Source of the DNA: Nostoc sp. NMS9
GTDB lineage: Bacteria; Cyanobacteriota; Cyanobacteriia; Cyanobacteriales; Nostocaceae
Assembly (NCBI RefSeq): GCF_017114995.1
Contig: NZ_JABXKL010000073.1
Coordinates: 1 to 64,000, forward strand
Direction: 5' to 3'
DNA length: 64,000 bases
Shown: positions 27,742 through 36,708 of the stretch, piece by piece
How positions within the stretch are numbered: position 1 is the stretch's first letter
How the letters are laid out: each line of letters starts with the position of its first letter
Program-made: the position numbers and the translations under genes
The notes under the pieces: model-generated
What the model saw: only the letters and a program-made list of their open reading frames with translations
What the model was told of the DNA's origin: nothing
The model's database searches: none

Positions 27742-29415
27742 ATGGCTGAGATTGGTACGGACAAACTTAAGCTCATGGTGGTAGATGATGAGCCAGATAA
27801 CCTAGATTTACTCTACCGCACTTTTAGGCGAGATTTTCAAGTATATAAAGCCAATCATGCCTTTGGTGCTCTGGAAATCTTGGATCAATATGGCGAAATG
27901 GCGGTAATTATTTCTGACCAAAGAATGCCAGAAATGAATGGGACTGAATTTTTTAGTCGCACCGTAGAGCGCTTTCCAGACACGATTCGGATTTTGTTAA
28001 CTGGTTTTACTGATGTCGAAGATTTGGTAGATGCGATTAACTCCGGTCAGGTATTCAAGTACATTACCAAACCCTGGAATCCAGAACGGCTGAGAGGGTT
28101 AGTTGAGCAAGCCACTGATACATATCGCCTAGTTAAGAAGCGCACCCAAGAGTTGCGTCGGGCCCTAAGGCGAGAATCTTTGTTTAATGCGGTAACAACA
28201 GCAATTCGGGAATCTTTGGACTACGATAGTATGCTGCAAAAAATTGTCGCAACTATTGGAGAAACATTTGAAGCTACCAGCTGCTTGCTCAAACCAGTAG
28301 AGGGCGATCGCCTTACACAAGACGAGTTTTTCTACCGCGATCCGAAATCTGATGTATTAGATTGCTTCTTCGACTCCAGTGTTTTAATCGAAAAGGTGCT
28401 GGAAACCCGTCATTATCAACTTGCTCAAGATATATATAACGGTAATCCTAGTCACCACCTAGTTGTGCCACTTAGCTACCATCAGCATCTGTTGGCTGTG
28501 CTGACCCTTCACCAATGGGGACGCGATCGCCCTTGGGAAGACGAAGACATCCAACTAATTGCAGGTGTTGCTGAACAAGCAGCCTTAGCCCTCTCCCAAG
28601 CAAAACTCTACCAACGCCTCCAAGAAAAGCAACAGCAGATTCACACTGAGTTAGAGGTGGCTCGCCAAATTCAATACAACCTACTACGCCAAAGTTTACC
28701 TGACATTAAAGGTGTGAAGGTACAAGCTTGCTGCTATCCGGCGCGAGAAGTAGGAGGCGATTTTTTTGAAGTTTTTGTCCATCCCAAAGGTGACTTGTGG
28801 TTGGCAGTGGGTGACGTTTCTGGCAAGGGCGTCCCAGCAGCTTTATTTATGGCTAGTATTATTTCAGTTTTGCGCCGAGAATTATCTCAAGAGACACCAG
28901 CAGAGCCGAATGTGGTCATGCAGAACCTCAACCACGCTCTCAGTGAAGATTTAATTAGCAACAATTATTTTGTCACTCTTGTGTTAGCTTGTTATACCCC
29001 TAGCACTAAGGAACTGGTCTACACTAATGCCGGTCATATCTATCCGCTTTTATGGTCACGTTGCTCGGCTTTAGCCGAAAATCCCAATTACCTGAAAGTT
29101 CGCAGCGTTCCTTTGGGGATTTTGCCTAAATGGCAGGCACAGTCTGGTCGCTTGGTTCTCGCTGCTGGAGACACATTGTTACTAGCCAGCGATGGCATTA
29201 CAGAAGCAATGGTATCAAATAATCATGATTCAACAGTAAAAACTGAGGCTGGGGTTGAGCCAGTAAACCGTTCGATGCTGAATCAAGATGGTCTTTGGCA
29301 ACTCTTACAACAAGAGCAACAACCACTTTCTCTTAACCATTTACTAGCTCGCATCCAGGCAGATAATCACGTTCAAGAAGACGATCAAACTATACTTTCA
29401 CTGGAGATTTTGTAA
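27742..29415 (+). CDS. receiver-GAF-SpoIIE (PP2C-type) phosphatase
   Basis: 557 residues in three domains. The receiver (residues 9-125) has VVDDEPDN, phosphoacceptor Asp in IISDQRMPEMNG, and YITKPW. A GAF domain follows (about 150-290), then a short coiled coil. The SpoIIE/RsbU phosphatase (about 320-557) has AREVGGDFFEVF, VGDVSGKGVPAALFMA, LLASDGITEA, and EDDQTILSLEIL, supplying the metal-binding Asp residues. It should dephosphorylate an anti-sigma-factor antagonist in response to phosphorelay and GAF signals. The next gene, an RsbW-like ATPase, starts 3 bases after the stop. Confidence 0.85.
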   Translation: MAEIGTDKLKLMVVDDEPDNLDLLYRTFRRDFQVYKANHAFGALEILDQYGEMAVIISDQRMPEMNGTEFFSRTVERFPDTIRILLTGFTDVEDLVDAINSGQVFKYITKPWNPERLRGLVEQATDTYRLVKKRTQELRRALRRESLFNAVTTAIRESLDYDSMLQKIVATIGETFEATSCLLKPVEGDRLTQDEFFYRDPKSDVLDCFFDSSVLIEKVLETRHYQLAQDIYNGNPSHHLVVPLSYHQHLLAVLTLHQWGRDRPWEDEDIQLIAGVAEQAALALSQAKLYQRLQEKQQQIHTELEVARQIQYNLLRQSLPDIKGVKVQACCYPAREVGGDFFEVFVHPKGDLWLAVGDVSGKGVPAALFMASIISVLRRELSQETPAEPNVVMQNLNHALSEDLISNNYFVTLVLACYTPSTKELVYTNAGHIYPLLWSRCSALAENPNYLKVRSVPLGILPKWQAQSGRLVLAAGDTLLLASDGITEAMVSNNHDSTVKTEAGVEPVNRSMLNQDGLWQLLQQEQQPLSLNHLLARIQADNHVQEDDQTILSLEIL

Positions 29416-29418
29416 GTC

Positions 29419-29844
29419 ATGAAAAGTGAGCTTCATGTACCAAGCGACTTGAATTTTCTGAATATTGTTGAAAATTGGTTGTTAGGATGTTTGAAAATTC
29501 AGTTAGGGGAATCTGTGGATTGGTCGCGGCAATCAAGTCGTTTGAGACTGGCTTTAGTGGAAGCCTACTCTAATGCAGTCCGTCATGCCCACAAGGATCA
29601 ACCAAATTTACCAATCTTACTACGTTTAGAAGTGAAAGACCGGGATTTTGCCTTAGAAATTTGGGACTACGGCGAAGGCTTTGACATGTCTAACTACTAC
29701 GCTCCAAACCCGATGGAAAAGCAAGAAGGTGGTTATGGTTGGCTGATTATGAATCGTCTCATGGATAAAGTAGATTACAAGTTGCAGGTTAATGGTGCCA
29801 ACTGTCTGAAGTTAGAAGCTACTTTACCCGAATTAGTCCAATAG
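29419..29844 (+). CDS. RsbW-like HATPase (anti-sigma/serine kinase type)
   Basis: 141 residues, GHKL ATPase fold. RLALVEAYSNAVRHAHKD is the N-box with Glu and Asn, WDYGEGFDMSNYY is the G1 box, and EGGYGWLIMNRLMDKVDY is the G2 region. This matches RsbW/SpoIIAB-type serine kinases of partner-switching systems. Only 3 bases separate it from the upstream phosphatase, so the two are translated as a pair with opposing actions. The STAS-domain antagonist is not in the window. Confidence 0.8.
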   Translation: MKSELHVPSDLNFLNIVENWLLGCLKIQLGESVDWSRQSSRLRLALVEAYSNAVRHAHKDQPNLPILLRLEVKDRDFALEIWDYGEGFDMSNYYAPNPMEKQEGGYGWLIMNRLMDKVDYKLQVNGANCLKLEATLPELVQ

Positions 29845-29853
29845 ACAAAAGTT

Positions 29854-29956
29854 ATACCAATTCAAAATTCAAAATTCAAAATTCAAAATTAAGAAAGCCA
29901 GACATAACAAAGGTTTGGGAGTGTGTATCTGTCGCATTCTTTTTTCAAATTGGTAT
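29854..29956. mobile_element. 103-bp MITE, copy C (variant interior)
   Basis: It has the same ends as the elements at 17554 and 52157: ATACCAATTCAA on the left and TCGCATTCTTTTTTCAAATTGGTAT-type sequence on the right, total 103 bp. The left half has been replaced by the heptamer AAAATTC in tandem (29861-29891). A short spacer to the CTDH gene follows. Confidence 0.65.
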
Positions 29957-30086
29957 TACTATTTTTCAAGTCATGCTATTTATGAGGAAGAATTCAGAAC
30001 TCAGAAGTCAGAATAAAGCCATGAATCTTGTGTGACTGTGTGAGAAATATTGGTTTAAAACTTTGCCCTTTATAGTTATTTGCTAC

Positions 30087-30518
30087 TTACTTTTCACGAC
30101 GTAAATTAAGTAACTCTTTGGGGGAAGCTAAAAGTTTGATTCTAGTATAAAAAATTTGCCGTTGTTGGTTGAGGATAAATAGCCACAAGACATTGACACT
30201 ACACCACGAAGTTTGTGCTTTGCCTGTTACCTGGACTTGGATATCACCATTTTCTAAAGTCTCGGCTATTCCTGTGTTTGGGTAAGCTTTAATGTTTTGA
30301 CCTTCTTGTTTTAAGTAGGCTGCGATCGCATCTACCCCCACAATATCAGATTCAAATGGCGGACGCATTACACCATCGATCGCAAATAAGGCAGCAGTTG
30401 CCTCAAATTCTCCTGCATTTAAGGTTTCAAAATAACGCAGTACGCTTGGTTCTGTAATTCCCTCAATCTGGAATTCTTCTTTAAACTGGGCTGGCGATAT
30501 AAATTCAGCAGAGGTCAT
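30087..30518 (-). CDS. CTDH: C-terminal-domain homologue of orange carotenoid protein
   Basis: 143 residues, an NTF2-like fold that aligns by eye with the C-terminal domain of OCP: VLRYFETLNAGEFEATAALF, PPFESDIVGVDAIAAYL, VTGKAQTSWCSVNV, and the ending LLASPKELLNLRRE. Trp in NVLWLF sits where OCP Trp288 contacts the keto-carotenoid ring. Cys106 in TSWCSVNV lies about where CTDHs carry the Cys implicated in dimerisation and carotenoid handling. CTDHs carry keto-carotenoids and deliver them to helical carotenoid proteins. A matching HCP lies 2.6 kb away, supporting the assignment. Confidence 0.85.
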   Translation of the reverse strand: MTSAEFISPAQFKEEFQIEGITEPSVLRYFETLNAGEFEATAALFAIDGVMRPPFESDIVGVDAIAAYLKQEGQNIKAYPNTGIAETLENGDIQVQVTGKAQTSWCSVNVLWLFILNQQRQIFYTRIKLLASPKELLNLRREK

Positions 30519-30756
30519 AAAATTACCTGTATTATGCTATCTGAATATTAATTTCAATACAAAAATAAATAAAATAAAAGCTGCTGTTGAGATAGATTGC
30601 TACATATTAATAAATCTTCCTAACGATGGAAGTCTTGAACTGCTACGCAGTTTAAGAAAGGCTATATGTCGGGTAATTAACAAATCTTAATTAAAGGTAT
30701 TGGCTACTTAATGTATAATCAAGACGCCTTTATTTGGGCAAAATCCAGATAAAAAA

Positions 30757-31731
30757 ATGAATCAGTATTCTGTAACGAGCAGCAGTCTGGTGAAAGAAAA
30801 AGCCAGCGAGTTGGGCTTTCACAAAGTTGGAATTACTGCTGTAGATCGGGTAAATGCCACAGAAGCGCAGAGGTTGCAAGCATGGATTGAACTAGGTTAT
30901 CACGCTGATATGAAATGGATGGCTAATCCAAAGCGTCAGGATATCCGCTTAGTGATGCCAGAGGTGCGATCGCTAGTGTGTGTAGCGCTGAATTACTATA
31001 CACCACATCAACGTCCTGAAAGTGAGGAATACGCCAAAATTTCCCGTTATGGTTGGGGAAAGGATTATCACAAAGTGATGCATAGAAAACTCAAGCAGCT
31101 ATCTATATGGCTAAAATCACTTGATGCAGGCGTATTAGCTCTTTATTATGCAGATACTGGCCCGGTGCAAGATAAAGTGTTGGCTCAACAAGCTGGAATT
31201 GGTTGGATTGCCAAGAATGGTAATGTGATTACACGGGAATATGGCTCTTGGGTATTTTTGGGAGAAGTGTTGACCAATTTAGAATTAGAGAGCGATCGCC
31301 CACACACAGAACACTGCGGTAGCTGTACTCGTTGTCTTCAAGCTTGTCCCACAGGTGCAATTACTCAGCCTTTTGTTGTCGATGCTAATCGTTGCATTGC
31401 TTATCATACCATTGAAAATCGTGACAAGGAATTGCCAGAGGCGATCGCACCTCATTTACAAGGCTGGGTTGCTGGTTGCGATATTTGCCAAGATGTTTGT
31501 CCTTGGAATCAACGTTTTGCCCAAACAACTGATATTGCAGAGTTTCAGCCTTATCCTGGGAATATTGCTCCCCACCTGCTAGAATTAGCCCAAATCTCAG
31601 ATCGGGAGTGGGATAAACGATTTCCAGCATCTGCCTTGCGGCGGATTAAGCCAGAAATGTTACGACGCAACGCCCTAGCTAATCTTGACGCATCCAGGCA
31701 GAAGAATGACCCAGAAAGTAATTATTTTTGA
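30757..31731 (+). CDS. queG: epoxyqueuosine reductase
   Basis: 324 residues. The cobalamin-binding N-terminal domain has SELGFHKVGITAVDR and ISRYGWGKDYHKVMHRKL. YADTGPVQDKVLAQQAGIGW and GSWVFLGEVLT are QueG signatures. Two 4Fe-4S clusters are bound by CGSCTRCLQACPTGA and CDICQDVCPWN. The enzyme reduces epoxyqueuosine to queuosine in the tRNA wobble position. The C-terminus overlaps the start of the following HAD gene by 26 bases, so both are probably co-transcribed. Confidence 0.9.
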   Translation: MNQYSVTSSSLVKEKASELGFHKVGITAVDRVNATEAQRLQAWIELGYHADMKWMANPKRQDIRLVMPEVRSLVCVALNYYTPHQRPESEEYAKISRYGWGKDYHKVMHRKLKQLSIWLKSLDAGVLALYYADTGPVQDKVLAQQAGIGWIAKNGNVITREYGSWVFLGEVLTNLELESDRPHTEHCGSCTRCLQACPTGAITQPFVVDANRCIAYHTIENRDKELPEAIAPHLQGWVAGCDICQDVCPWNQRFAQTTDIAEFQPYPGNIAPHLLELAQISDREWDKRFPASALRRIKPEMLRRNALANLDASRQKNDPESNYF

Positions 31732-32341
31732 TTTTGATGGCACAATTGCTGATACAGTAGATGCCCTTGTAAGTATTGCTAATCGTTTAGCTATAGAATT
31801 TGGTTATAGACAAATAAGCCCAGAACAATTAGCCTTCCTCAAAAACTTAACATCTAGGGAAATCATTAAGTACTCAGGAGTTTCTCTATTTAAGATACCT
31901 TTTCTAGTTAAAAAAGTTAAAGGGGAATTAAAAAACAAAATACCAGAATTAAAGCCAATTCCAGGCATTAAAGAAGCATTAACAGAACTCCAAAATCAAG
32001 GATATAAACTGGGTATTATCACTTCTAATTCTAAAGAAAATGTTACACGATTCCTCACAATCAATGATTTAAATCACCTATTTGATTTTATCTACTCAGG
32101 AATTACAATTTTTGGCAAAACAACTATCATTAATAATGTCTTGAGGCAAAAGCAACTCAAACCTCAAGAGGTTATTTATGTTGGAGATGAAACTAGAGAT
32201 ATAGAAGCATCAAAAAAAGCAAATATCCAAGTGATTGCAGTGACTTGGGGCTTTAACTCACCGGAAGTACTAGCCAAGCAAAATCCAGATTATTTAATTC
32301 AGCAACCTAGCGAACTACTAGAAGTGATGAACAGTCGTTAG
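31706..32341 (+). CDS. HAD-superfamily phosphatase (Gph-like)
   Basis: 211 residues from ATG 31706, inside the end of queG. HAD motif I is IIFDFDGTIADTV, motif II Ser/Thr is in LGIITSNSKENV, motif III is the Lys in IFGKTT, and motif IV is YVGDETRDIEAS. The cap region is small and helical. The family includes phosphoglycolate phosphatase, a plausible role in a cyanobacterium, but specificity is not visible. The gene is markedly AT-rich and Lys-rich compared with queG. Confidence 0.8.
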   Translation: MTQKVIIFDFDGTIADTVDALVSIANRLAIEFGYRQISPEQLAFLKNLTSREIIKYSGVSLFKIPFLVKKVKGELKNKIPELKPIPGIKEALTELQNQGYKLGIITSNSKENVTRFLTINDLNHLFDFIYSGITIFGKTTIINNVLRQKQLKPQEVIYVGDETRDIEASKKANIQVIAVTWGFNSPEVLAKQNPDYLIQQPSELLEVMNSR

Positions 32342-32407
32342 TTAATAAATAATCAAAAGTCGATTGTGATAATTTGAACAATTGACAATCGATCAAAACA
32401 GTAGAGT

Positions 32408-32461
32408 GGGCAATGTCTACCAATGGCGATAACTTCAATTTTCATATTTGTGACATTGCCC
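32408..32461. terminator. inverted repeat after the HAD gene
   Basis: GGGCAATGTC (32408-32417) is repeated exactly in inverse at 32452-32461 with a 34-base loop. It lies between the convergent HAD gene and the small acidic gene and may terminate transcription or be a dispersed palindrome. Confidence 0.4.
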
Positions 32462-32492
32462 ATCTGACAAAATAGCAAGAAATCAGGAAAAC

Positions 32493-32870
32493 TTAATTTT
32501 GCCGTTCACCCTTTTCTAAAGCTTGTTTTACTAAATCATCACTGACATTAGTTGCACCCCCAGTCTGAGAATTCCCAACTTCTTTTGCTGACTCTATAAA
32601 ATCATCAGGATTGCCAGTTGACTGTGTTTGAGTTTTTGTCTCTTGTGGCTTAGAGGTTTTCTGGTTAGGTGCAGTAGCTGCTTCAGCTGCTGTTGCACCT
32701 TTACCTGTGCGATCGACTTCACTAACGCTGAATTTTTGTGCAGCTGCATAATCAGAATCAAAATCCACCGTTGGCGCTTTTTCTTCACCACTAGCTATGC
32801 TTTCGGCAGCTAATTGTGCATCCTGGGTGGAAGATTCATTTAAATTGGGCTTTACTTCTTCATCAGGCAT
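32493..32870 (-). CDS. small disordered hydrophilic protein, unknown function
   Basis: 125 residues, rich in Ala, Glu, Ser, Thr, Gln and Asp with no hydrophobic core, likely intrinsically disordered. Motif-like parts are YAAAQKFSVSEVDRTGKGAT in the middle and NVSDDLVKQALEKGERQN at the end, which may form short helices. The opening MPDEEVKPNLNE supports the start. It lies between HAD and HCP genes, on the opposite strand to both. No known family. Confidence 0.55.
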   Translation of the reverse strand: MPDEEVKPNLNESSTQDAQLAAESIASGEEKAPTVDFDSDYAAAQKFSVSEVDRTGKGATAAEAATAPNQKTSKPQETKTQTQSTGNPDDFIESAKEVGNSQTGGATNVSDDLVKQALEKGERQN

Positions 32871-33086
32871 AATTAAAACCTTAGGTAAATTTTTTATTGC
32901 TAGGGTGATTATAGCGAAGTAATGTGCTGATTTCTTGCTTCCTGGGGGAGACTTTTACCTCTATTAAAAGGTAGATTAAAGCTGCGATTTCCAATTAATT
33001 TAACTATTTCTATCGGTAGTAGAATCTGATCCTCAAACTCTGGTACCACTTAGTTTGGCCTGTTACATTTCCTTGGAAATAAATTT

Positions 33087-33617
33087 ATGACTGCAAGTTA
33101 CGATAAAACTATTTCTCAAGCCCAGAGCAATGAAACTCAAAAATTGGTGGATGCATTTAACGCCTTAGATACCGATGCTAAATTAGCCTGGTTCTATTTT
33201 GTTTATGAAAAAATGGGTGATTCGATCACGCCAGCTGCTCCTGCTGCGGCAGAACCAGAGTTAGCACCACTTTTGCTAGGAGATTATTTCAAATTGTCCG
33301 ATGAGCAGCAACTAGATATTATGCGGGATATTGTTAACCGCAAAGACACAGAATATTCTCGTGCTTATGGGGCGATAAAAGAAAACAACCAGCTGCTAGT
33401 TTGGTATGCTTGGGCGGTAGCTATGGGAGATACGGTGGTTGGGATACCAGCTAGCTACCAGCCAAGTAAGGCAGTTAAGGATCTGCTTTCCCAAATTGAA
33501 GCACTAGATTTTGAAGAGCAAATGTCAGTGTTTAGGACAATAGCTGGTGAAGTGGGTTACACCGATGTTAAACCGATCGCAACGCAAGCAGAAACTGGGA
33601 AAACATCAAGTTTGTAA
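33087..33617 (+). CDS. helical carotenoid protein (HCP, OCP N-terminal-domain homologue)
   Basis: 176 residues, one all-helical OCP N-terminal domain: LVDAFNALDTDAKLAWFYFV, EKMGDSITPAAPAAAE, LSDEQQLDIMRDIVNRKDTE, and QLLVWYAWAVAMGDTVVGIP. These aromatic residues line the carotenoid tunnel in OCP. There is no C-terminal sensor domain, so it is a constitutive binder of keto-carotenoid, acting in singlet-oxygen quenching or phycobilisome energy dissipation depending on clade. The CTDH gene at 30087 is its likely carotenoid donor. The next gene is on the other strand; a shared terminator lies between. Confidence 0.9.
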   Translation: MTASYDKTISQAQSNETQKLVDAFNALDTDAKLAWFYFVYEKMGDSITPAAPAAAEPELAPLLLGDYFKLSDEQQLDIMRDIVNRKDTEYSRAYGAIKENNQLLVWYAWAVAMGDTVVGIPASYQPSKAVKDLLSQIEALDFEEQMSVFRTIAGEVGYTDVKPIATQAETGKTSSL

Positions 33618-33653
33618 TCAGCCTTGGCGATTAGAAGTCGCTACTACACAAAT

Positions 33654-33677
33654 AAAAGTCCGCCTGTGCGGACTTTT
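33654..33677. terminator. bidirectional terminator between HCP and ABC ATPase genes
   Basis: AAAAGTCCGC and GCGGACTTTT form a near-perfect hairpin with A run on one side and T run on the other, placed between two convergent genes. Confidence 0.85.
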
Positions 33678-33682
33678 ATAAC

Positions 33683-34447
33683 CTACGAGACAGCTAACTG
33701 ACTCAAGTCGGCTGGAGTGAGGTTGGAGTGTACTACTTGACCATCACGGAACCAAACGATGCGCTGGGTTTGACGGGCAACTTCTGGTTCATGAGTTACC
33801 ATGACAACTGTAATTCCACTGGCATTAAGTTCGCCAAAAATATCTAAGACTTCTTGGGTTGTGCGCGAATCGAGTGCGCCTGTGGGTTCATCGGCGAGGA
33901 GTACCACGGGACGATTGACGATCGCACGAGCGATCGCTACTCTTTGTTGTTGTCCACCAGATAGTTGAGTTGGTTTGTTGTTGAGGCGATTTGCTAAACC
34001 TACTCGTGTCAGTGCAACTGTTGCGCGATCACTTCTTTCTTTCGGACTCACACTTGCATAGACCATTGGTAGCATCACATTTTCTAATGCTGTGAGTTGG
34101 GGTAATAAATGGAATTGTTGGAAGACAAAGCCCAGCTTTTTATTACGGATATGTGCCAAGGATTTATCATCCATTTGCGCCACATCAATATTATCTAAGT
34201 AATAATGTCCGCCTGTGGGTCGGTCTAGACAGCCGATAATATTCATAGCTGTGGATTTACCTGAACCAGACGGCCCCATAATTGAACAATATTCGCCCTC
34301 GTGGATAGTCAAATTCACATCGTTAAGTGCTTTGACTTCAGTTTCGCCACTGCCATATATTTTAAAGATATTCTCCAAACGAATAATCGTTGATTTAGGG
34401 ACGGGATTAGGAACTAGAGAATCGGTAATTGAAATAGTGTTTGCCAT
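33683..34447 (-). CDS. MacB/LolD-type ABC transporter ATPase
   Basis: 254 residues. Walker [22 protein letters not shown]-loop [17 protein letters not shown], signature [16 protein letters not shown], Walker [15 protein letters not shown], and switch His in VTHEPEVA. The sequence around [11 protein letters not shown] is typical of the MacB/LolD/DevA group, which drives mechanotransmission or lipoprotein and glycolipid export. No permease gene is adjacent: upstream is an HNH remnant on the same strand and downstream a convergent HCP gene. Its partner must lie elsewhere. The first 20 residues are a polar extension. Confidence 0.8.
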   Translation of the reverse strand: MANTISITDSLVPNPVPKSTIIRLENIFKIYGSGETEVKALNDVNLTIHEGEYCSIMGPSGSGKSTAMNIIGCLDRPTGGHYYLDNIDVAQMDDKSLAHIRNKKLGFVFQQFHLLPQLTALENVMLPMVYASVSPKERSDRATVALTRVGLANRLNNKPTQLSGGQQQRVAIARAIVNRPVVLLADEPTGALDSRTTQEVLDIFGELNASGITVVMVTHEPEVARQTQRIVWFRDGQVVHSNLTPADLSQLAVS

Positions 34448-34573
34448 AAGGATTTAGTTATTAGTTGGTAGAGATGACTCAAATTGTGGTTTTGCGCCAT
34501 ACCTTTTTATAGGAGATTGTTATCTTATTCTTGTTGCACGTGTTGGCAACTATAGACATCGTTAGTTCAAGCA

Positions 34574-35030
34574 TCAAAGATGAGGATCGTCTACAGGTGG
34601 GTGCCACCCTCCTTGTATCCATAACTGCCTTGATTCTTGGATAAATCCTTGGTTGTGAAATTCATCATTGATATCTAGTCGATGACAAGTTGCTCGACCT
34701 GTAACACTTTTACCAATGATCTTTAGTCCATTGCCTGTCCAGATGAAGTGATCTACCCACCGTTGCTGACGAGGATTGAATAAGGCGACTTGTTGCTGAA
34801 GTTTGAGCATCAACGCCAGTTGTGAAGTTGTAACGACGCTCATTATACCGACGACAAGCTAGAGCTAAGTTGTCATTTTTATCTGAGCCACCTAATGATT
34901 GTGGAAGAAGATGATCGATTGTGAAGCGATCTGAACTGGAGCGTTCTGGAGAGTGGCAATATTCACACAGATATTTAGCTCTTTCGCGCACAAACTGCCG
35001 AATACCATCTTTAACACCCACGACTGGCAA
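34574..35030 (-). pseudogene. HNH endonuclease, disrupted by a one-base frameshift
   Basis: The N-terminal part, from 35030, has FVRERAKYLCEYCHSPE and FTIDHLLPQSLGGSDKNDNL, a complete HNH/zinc motif (Cys-x2-Cys ... DH ... N). It then reads FTTGVDAQT and goes out of frame. The second part, in the next frame down to 34574, continues QQQVALFNPRQQRWVDHF and ends WIQGGWHPPVDDPHL. Dropping one T near 34799-34802 restores one 151-residue protein. Reads should decide between real decay, sequencing error and programmed shifting. It overlaps the upstream small gene by 20 bases. Confidence 0.75.
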
Positions 35031-35271
35031 TCAGTTTAGCGTTAACAAAAGTTAAAATGCGTTCCAGTTCAGCAATTCCAGCATATTCGGCTTCTTCTTC
35101 AGGAGTCAGCAATCCAGATTTTCGTTTCTCAAGCAATTCTTCTAGACGAGTATGTAACTCATCTGTAAACTTAGCAAGGTTAACATTATCAACTTTCTCA
35201 ATGGTGATGCCAGAACGGAGCCATGATGAGGGTTCAATCATCAATACTGGGGTAATGACTTGAGGAGTCAT
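35011..35271 (-). CDS. small partner protein of the HNH nuclease
   Basis: 86 residues: VDNVNLAKFTDELHTRLEELLEKRKSGLLTPEEEAEYAGIAELERIL is a long charged helix with a break at GLLTPEEE, in the style of small antitoxin or adaptor proteins found beside HNH nucleases in cyanobacteria. It overlaps the nuclease start by 20 bases, implying translational coupling. The pair is therefore toxin-antitoxin-like or a nuclease-inhibitor unit; this is inference, not homology. Confidence 0.6.
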   Translation of the reverse strand: MTPQVITPVLMIEPSSWLRSGITIEKVDNVNLAKFTDELHTRLEELLEKRKSGLLTPEEEAEYAGIAELERILTFVNAKLIASRGC

Positions 35272-35339
35272 AGTGCTTTAGCCTAAGTCTGTGGTGCTAT
35301 AGTCATTGTAGTGTGCCCTGTGAATTGGCTGCCAAAATA

Positions 35340-36389
35340 CTAAGGAATCATTGCTACCTTAATTACTTTACGCGCCTTCATCTCAGAAAACACCTGTTCT
35401 AAATCTTTTAATGGTCGCTGTTCACTAATAAGTAACTCAAAGGGAATTTTACGACTAGCTATGAGTGCAAGGGCCGATCGCACATGCTCTGGTGTATTAT
35501 GAAACACGCCTTTGATGGTAAGTTCGTTATAGTGTAGCTGTTCTGTACTGACGGTAATGCTGGTATCCCGTGGACATCCACCGAATAAGTTGACTGTTGC
35601 ACCAGGACGGGCGCAAGCGATCGCAGTTTCCCAAACACTTGGGACACCAGTGGCTTCAATTACTACATCTGCACCCCATCCTTGGGTAAGTTCTTTCACT
35701 ACACTGGGAATCTCTGGAATTTGATGATAATTAAAGGTCTGGGTTGCACCCAATTTCTGACCAATTTCTAGTCTCTGGTTATTACCTCCCCACAGCAAAA
35801 CTTCAGCTTTCTCACTCAACGCCGCCACAAACATCAACCCGATCGCCCCATCTCCCAAAACGACTACTTTATCTTTAGACTTAATATTAGAACGGGCTAT
35901 ACCATGCAACACACAAGCTAAAGGTTCCGTCATCGCTGCCAATTCCCACGGCAACTCATCAGGAATCTGCAACATATTATGCTCTACTATCGGTGCGGGA
36001 ATTTTCAGGTATTCGGCAAAAGTCCCATTATTCCAGGTCAAATTTGGGCATAAGGAATATTCTTGACGTTGACAATAAAAGCATTTCATGCATGGAGCAG
36101 AATTATTAGCGACGATGCGATCGCCTACTTGCCAATTTGTCACCCCTGTACCCAAGGCAACAATTCGCCCAGCAGCTTCGTGACCAAACAGCGTTGGCGG
36201 TATCAGCATCCTGGCATGACCACCACGCCGCCAGACTTTCAAATCTGTACCACAAGTTGTTGCTGCCCCTACTTGGATTACAACCTCGCCAGCGGCCGGA
36301 GTGGGGTCAGAAACTTCCTCTAGGCGTAAATCTTCTTGACCATAAAGTAACGCTGCTAACAAAACTTTAAACCTATCAATTAGCTTCAT
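35340..36389 (-). CDS. zinc-dependent alcohol dehydrogenase (MDR family)
   Basis: 349 residues. Catalytic zinc ligands are Cys in TTCGTDLKVW and GHEAAGRI. Structural zinc Cys cluster: APCMKCFYCQRQEYSLC. The nucleotide site is VVVLGDGAIGLMFVAAL. It resembles threonine/sorbitol dehydrogenase-type MDR enzymes that oxidise a secondary alcohol with NAD(P). Substrate unknown. The frame may begin slightly downstream (residues LLAALLYGQEDLRLEEV look like the usual opening), so about 8 residues at the front are uncertain. It is not obviously in an operon. Confidence 0.8.
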   Translation of the reverse strand: MKLIDRFKVLLAALLYGQEDLRLEEVSDPTPAAGEVVIQVGAATTCGTDLKVWRRGGHARMLIPPTLFGHEAAGRIVALGTGVTNWQVGDRIVANNSAPCMKCFYCQRQEYSLCPNLTWNNGTFAEYLKIPAPIVEHNMLQIPDELPWELAAMTEPLACVLHGIARSNIKSKDKVVVLGDGAIGLMFVAALSEKAEVLLWGGNNQRLEIGQKLGATQTFNYHQIPEIPSVVKELTQGWGADVVIEATGVPSVWETAIACARPGATVNLFGGCPRDTSITVSTEQLHYNELTIKGVFHNTPEHVRSALALIASRKIPFELLISEQRPLKDLEQVFSEMKARKVIKVAMIP

Positions 36390-36467
36390 CTGATTTTACC
36401 AGTTGGGCTTATTGATAGGTTTAAAGTAAATCACTATTGATTTTAGTAGATTTTATATGTCGAAAAA

Positions 36468-36653
36468 CTAGGTATTCACCGCTGGCTGGGGAACCACTCC
36501 GGTGTTCCGGGTTTCCACATTAGGCAGGCGAGTAGCAGTTAATAGCGGTACTTCTTGTCGGCACGACAGGCAAAACCAATATAGTTCACCATGACGGGCA
36601 TGACGCAGGAGGGAACCACCGCAGCATGGGCAAGTGTTGGCTCTCGTACTCAT
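36468..36653 (-). CDS. small zinc-ribbon protein
   Basis: 61 residues with CPCCGG and CLSC spaced about 20 residues apart, a treble-clef or zinc-ribbon pattern, plus HARHGELYWF between them. The tail (LPNVETRNTGVVPQPAVNT) is probably disordered. AGGAGG lies 6 bases before the ATG at 36653, supporting the start. Such proteins are common and uncharacterised in Nostocales. Confidence 0.65.
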   Translation of the reverse strand: MSTRANTCPCCGGSLLRHARHGELYWFCLSCRQEVPLLTATRLPNVETRNTGVVPQPAVNT

Positions 36654-36708
36654 ACCAATGTCCTCCTTAAAAAAATTGTTGTTTTAAGCTAAGTAAAAAA
36701 GCAGTTGA

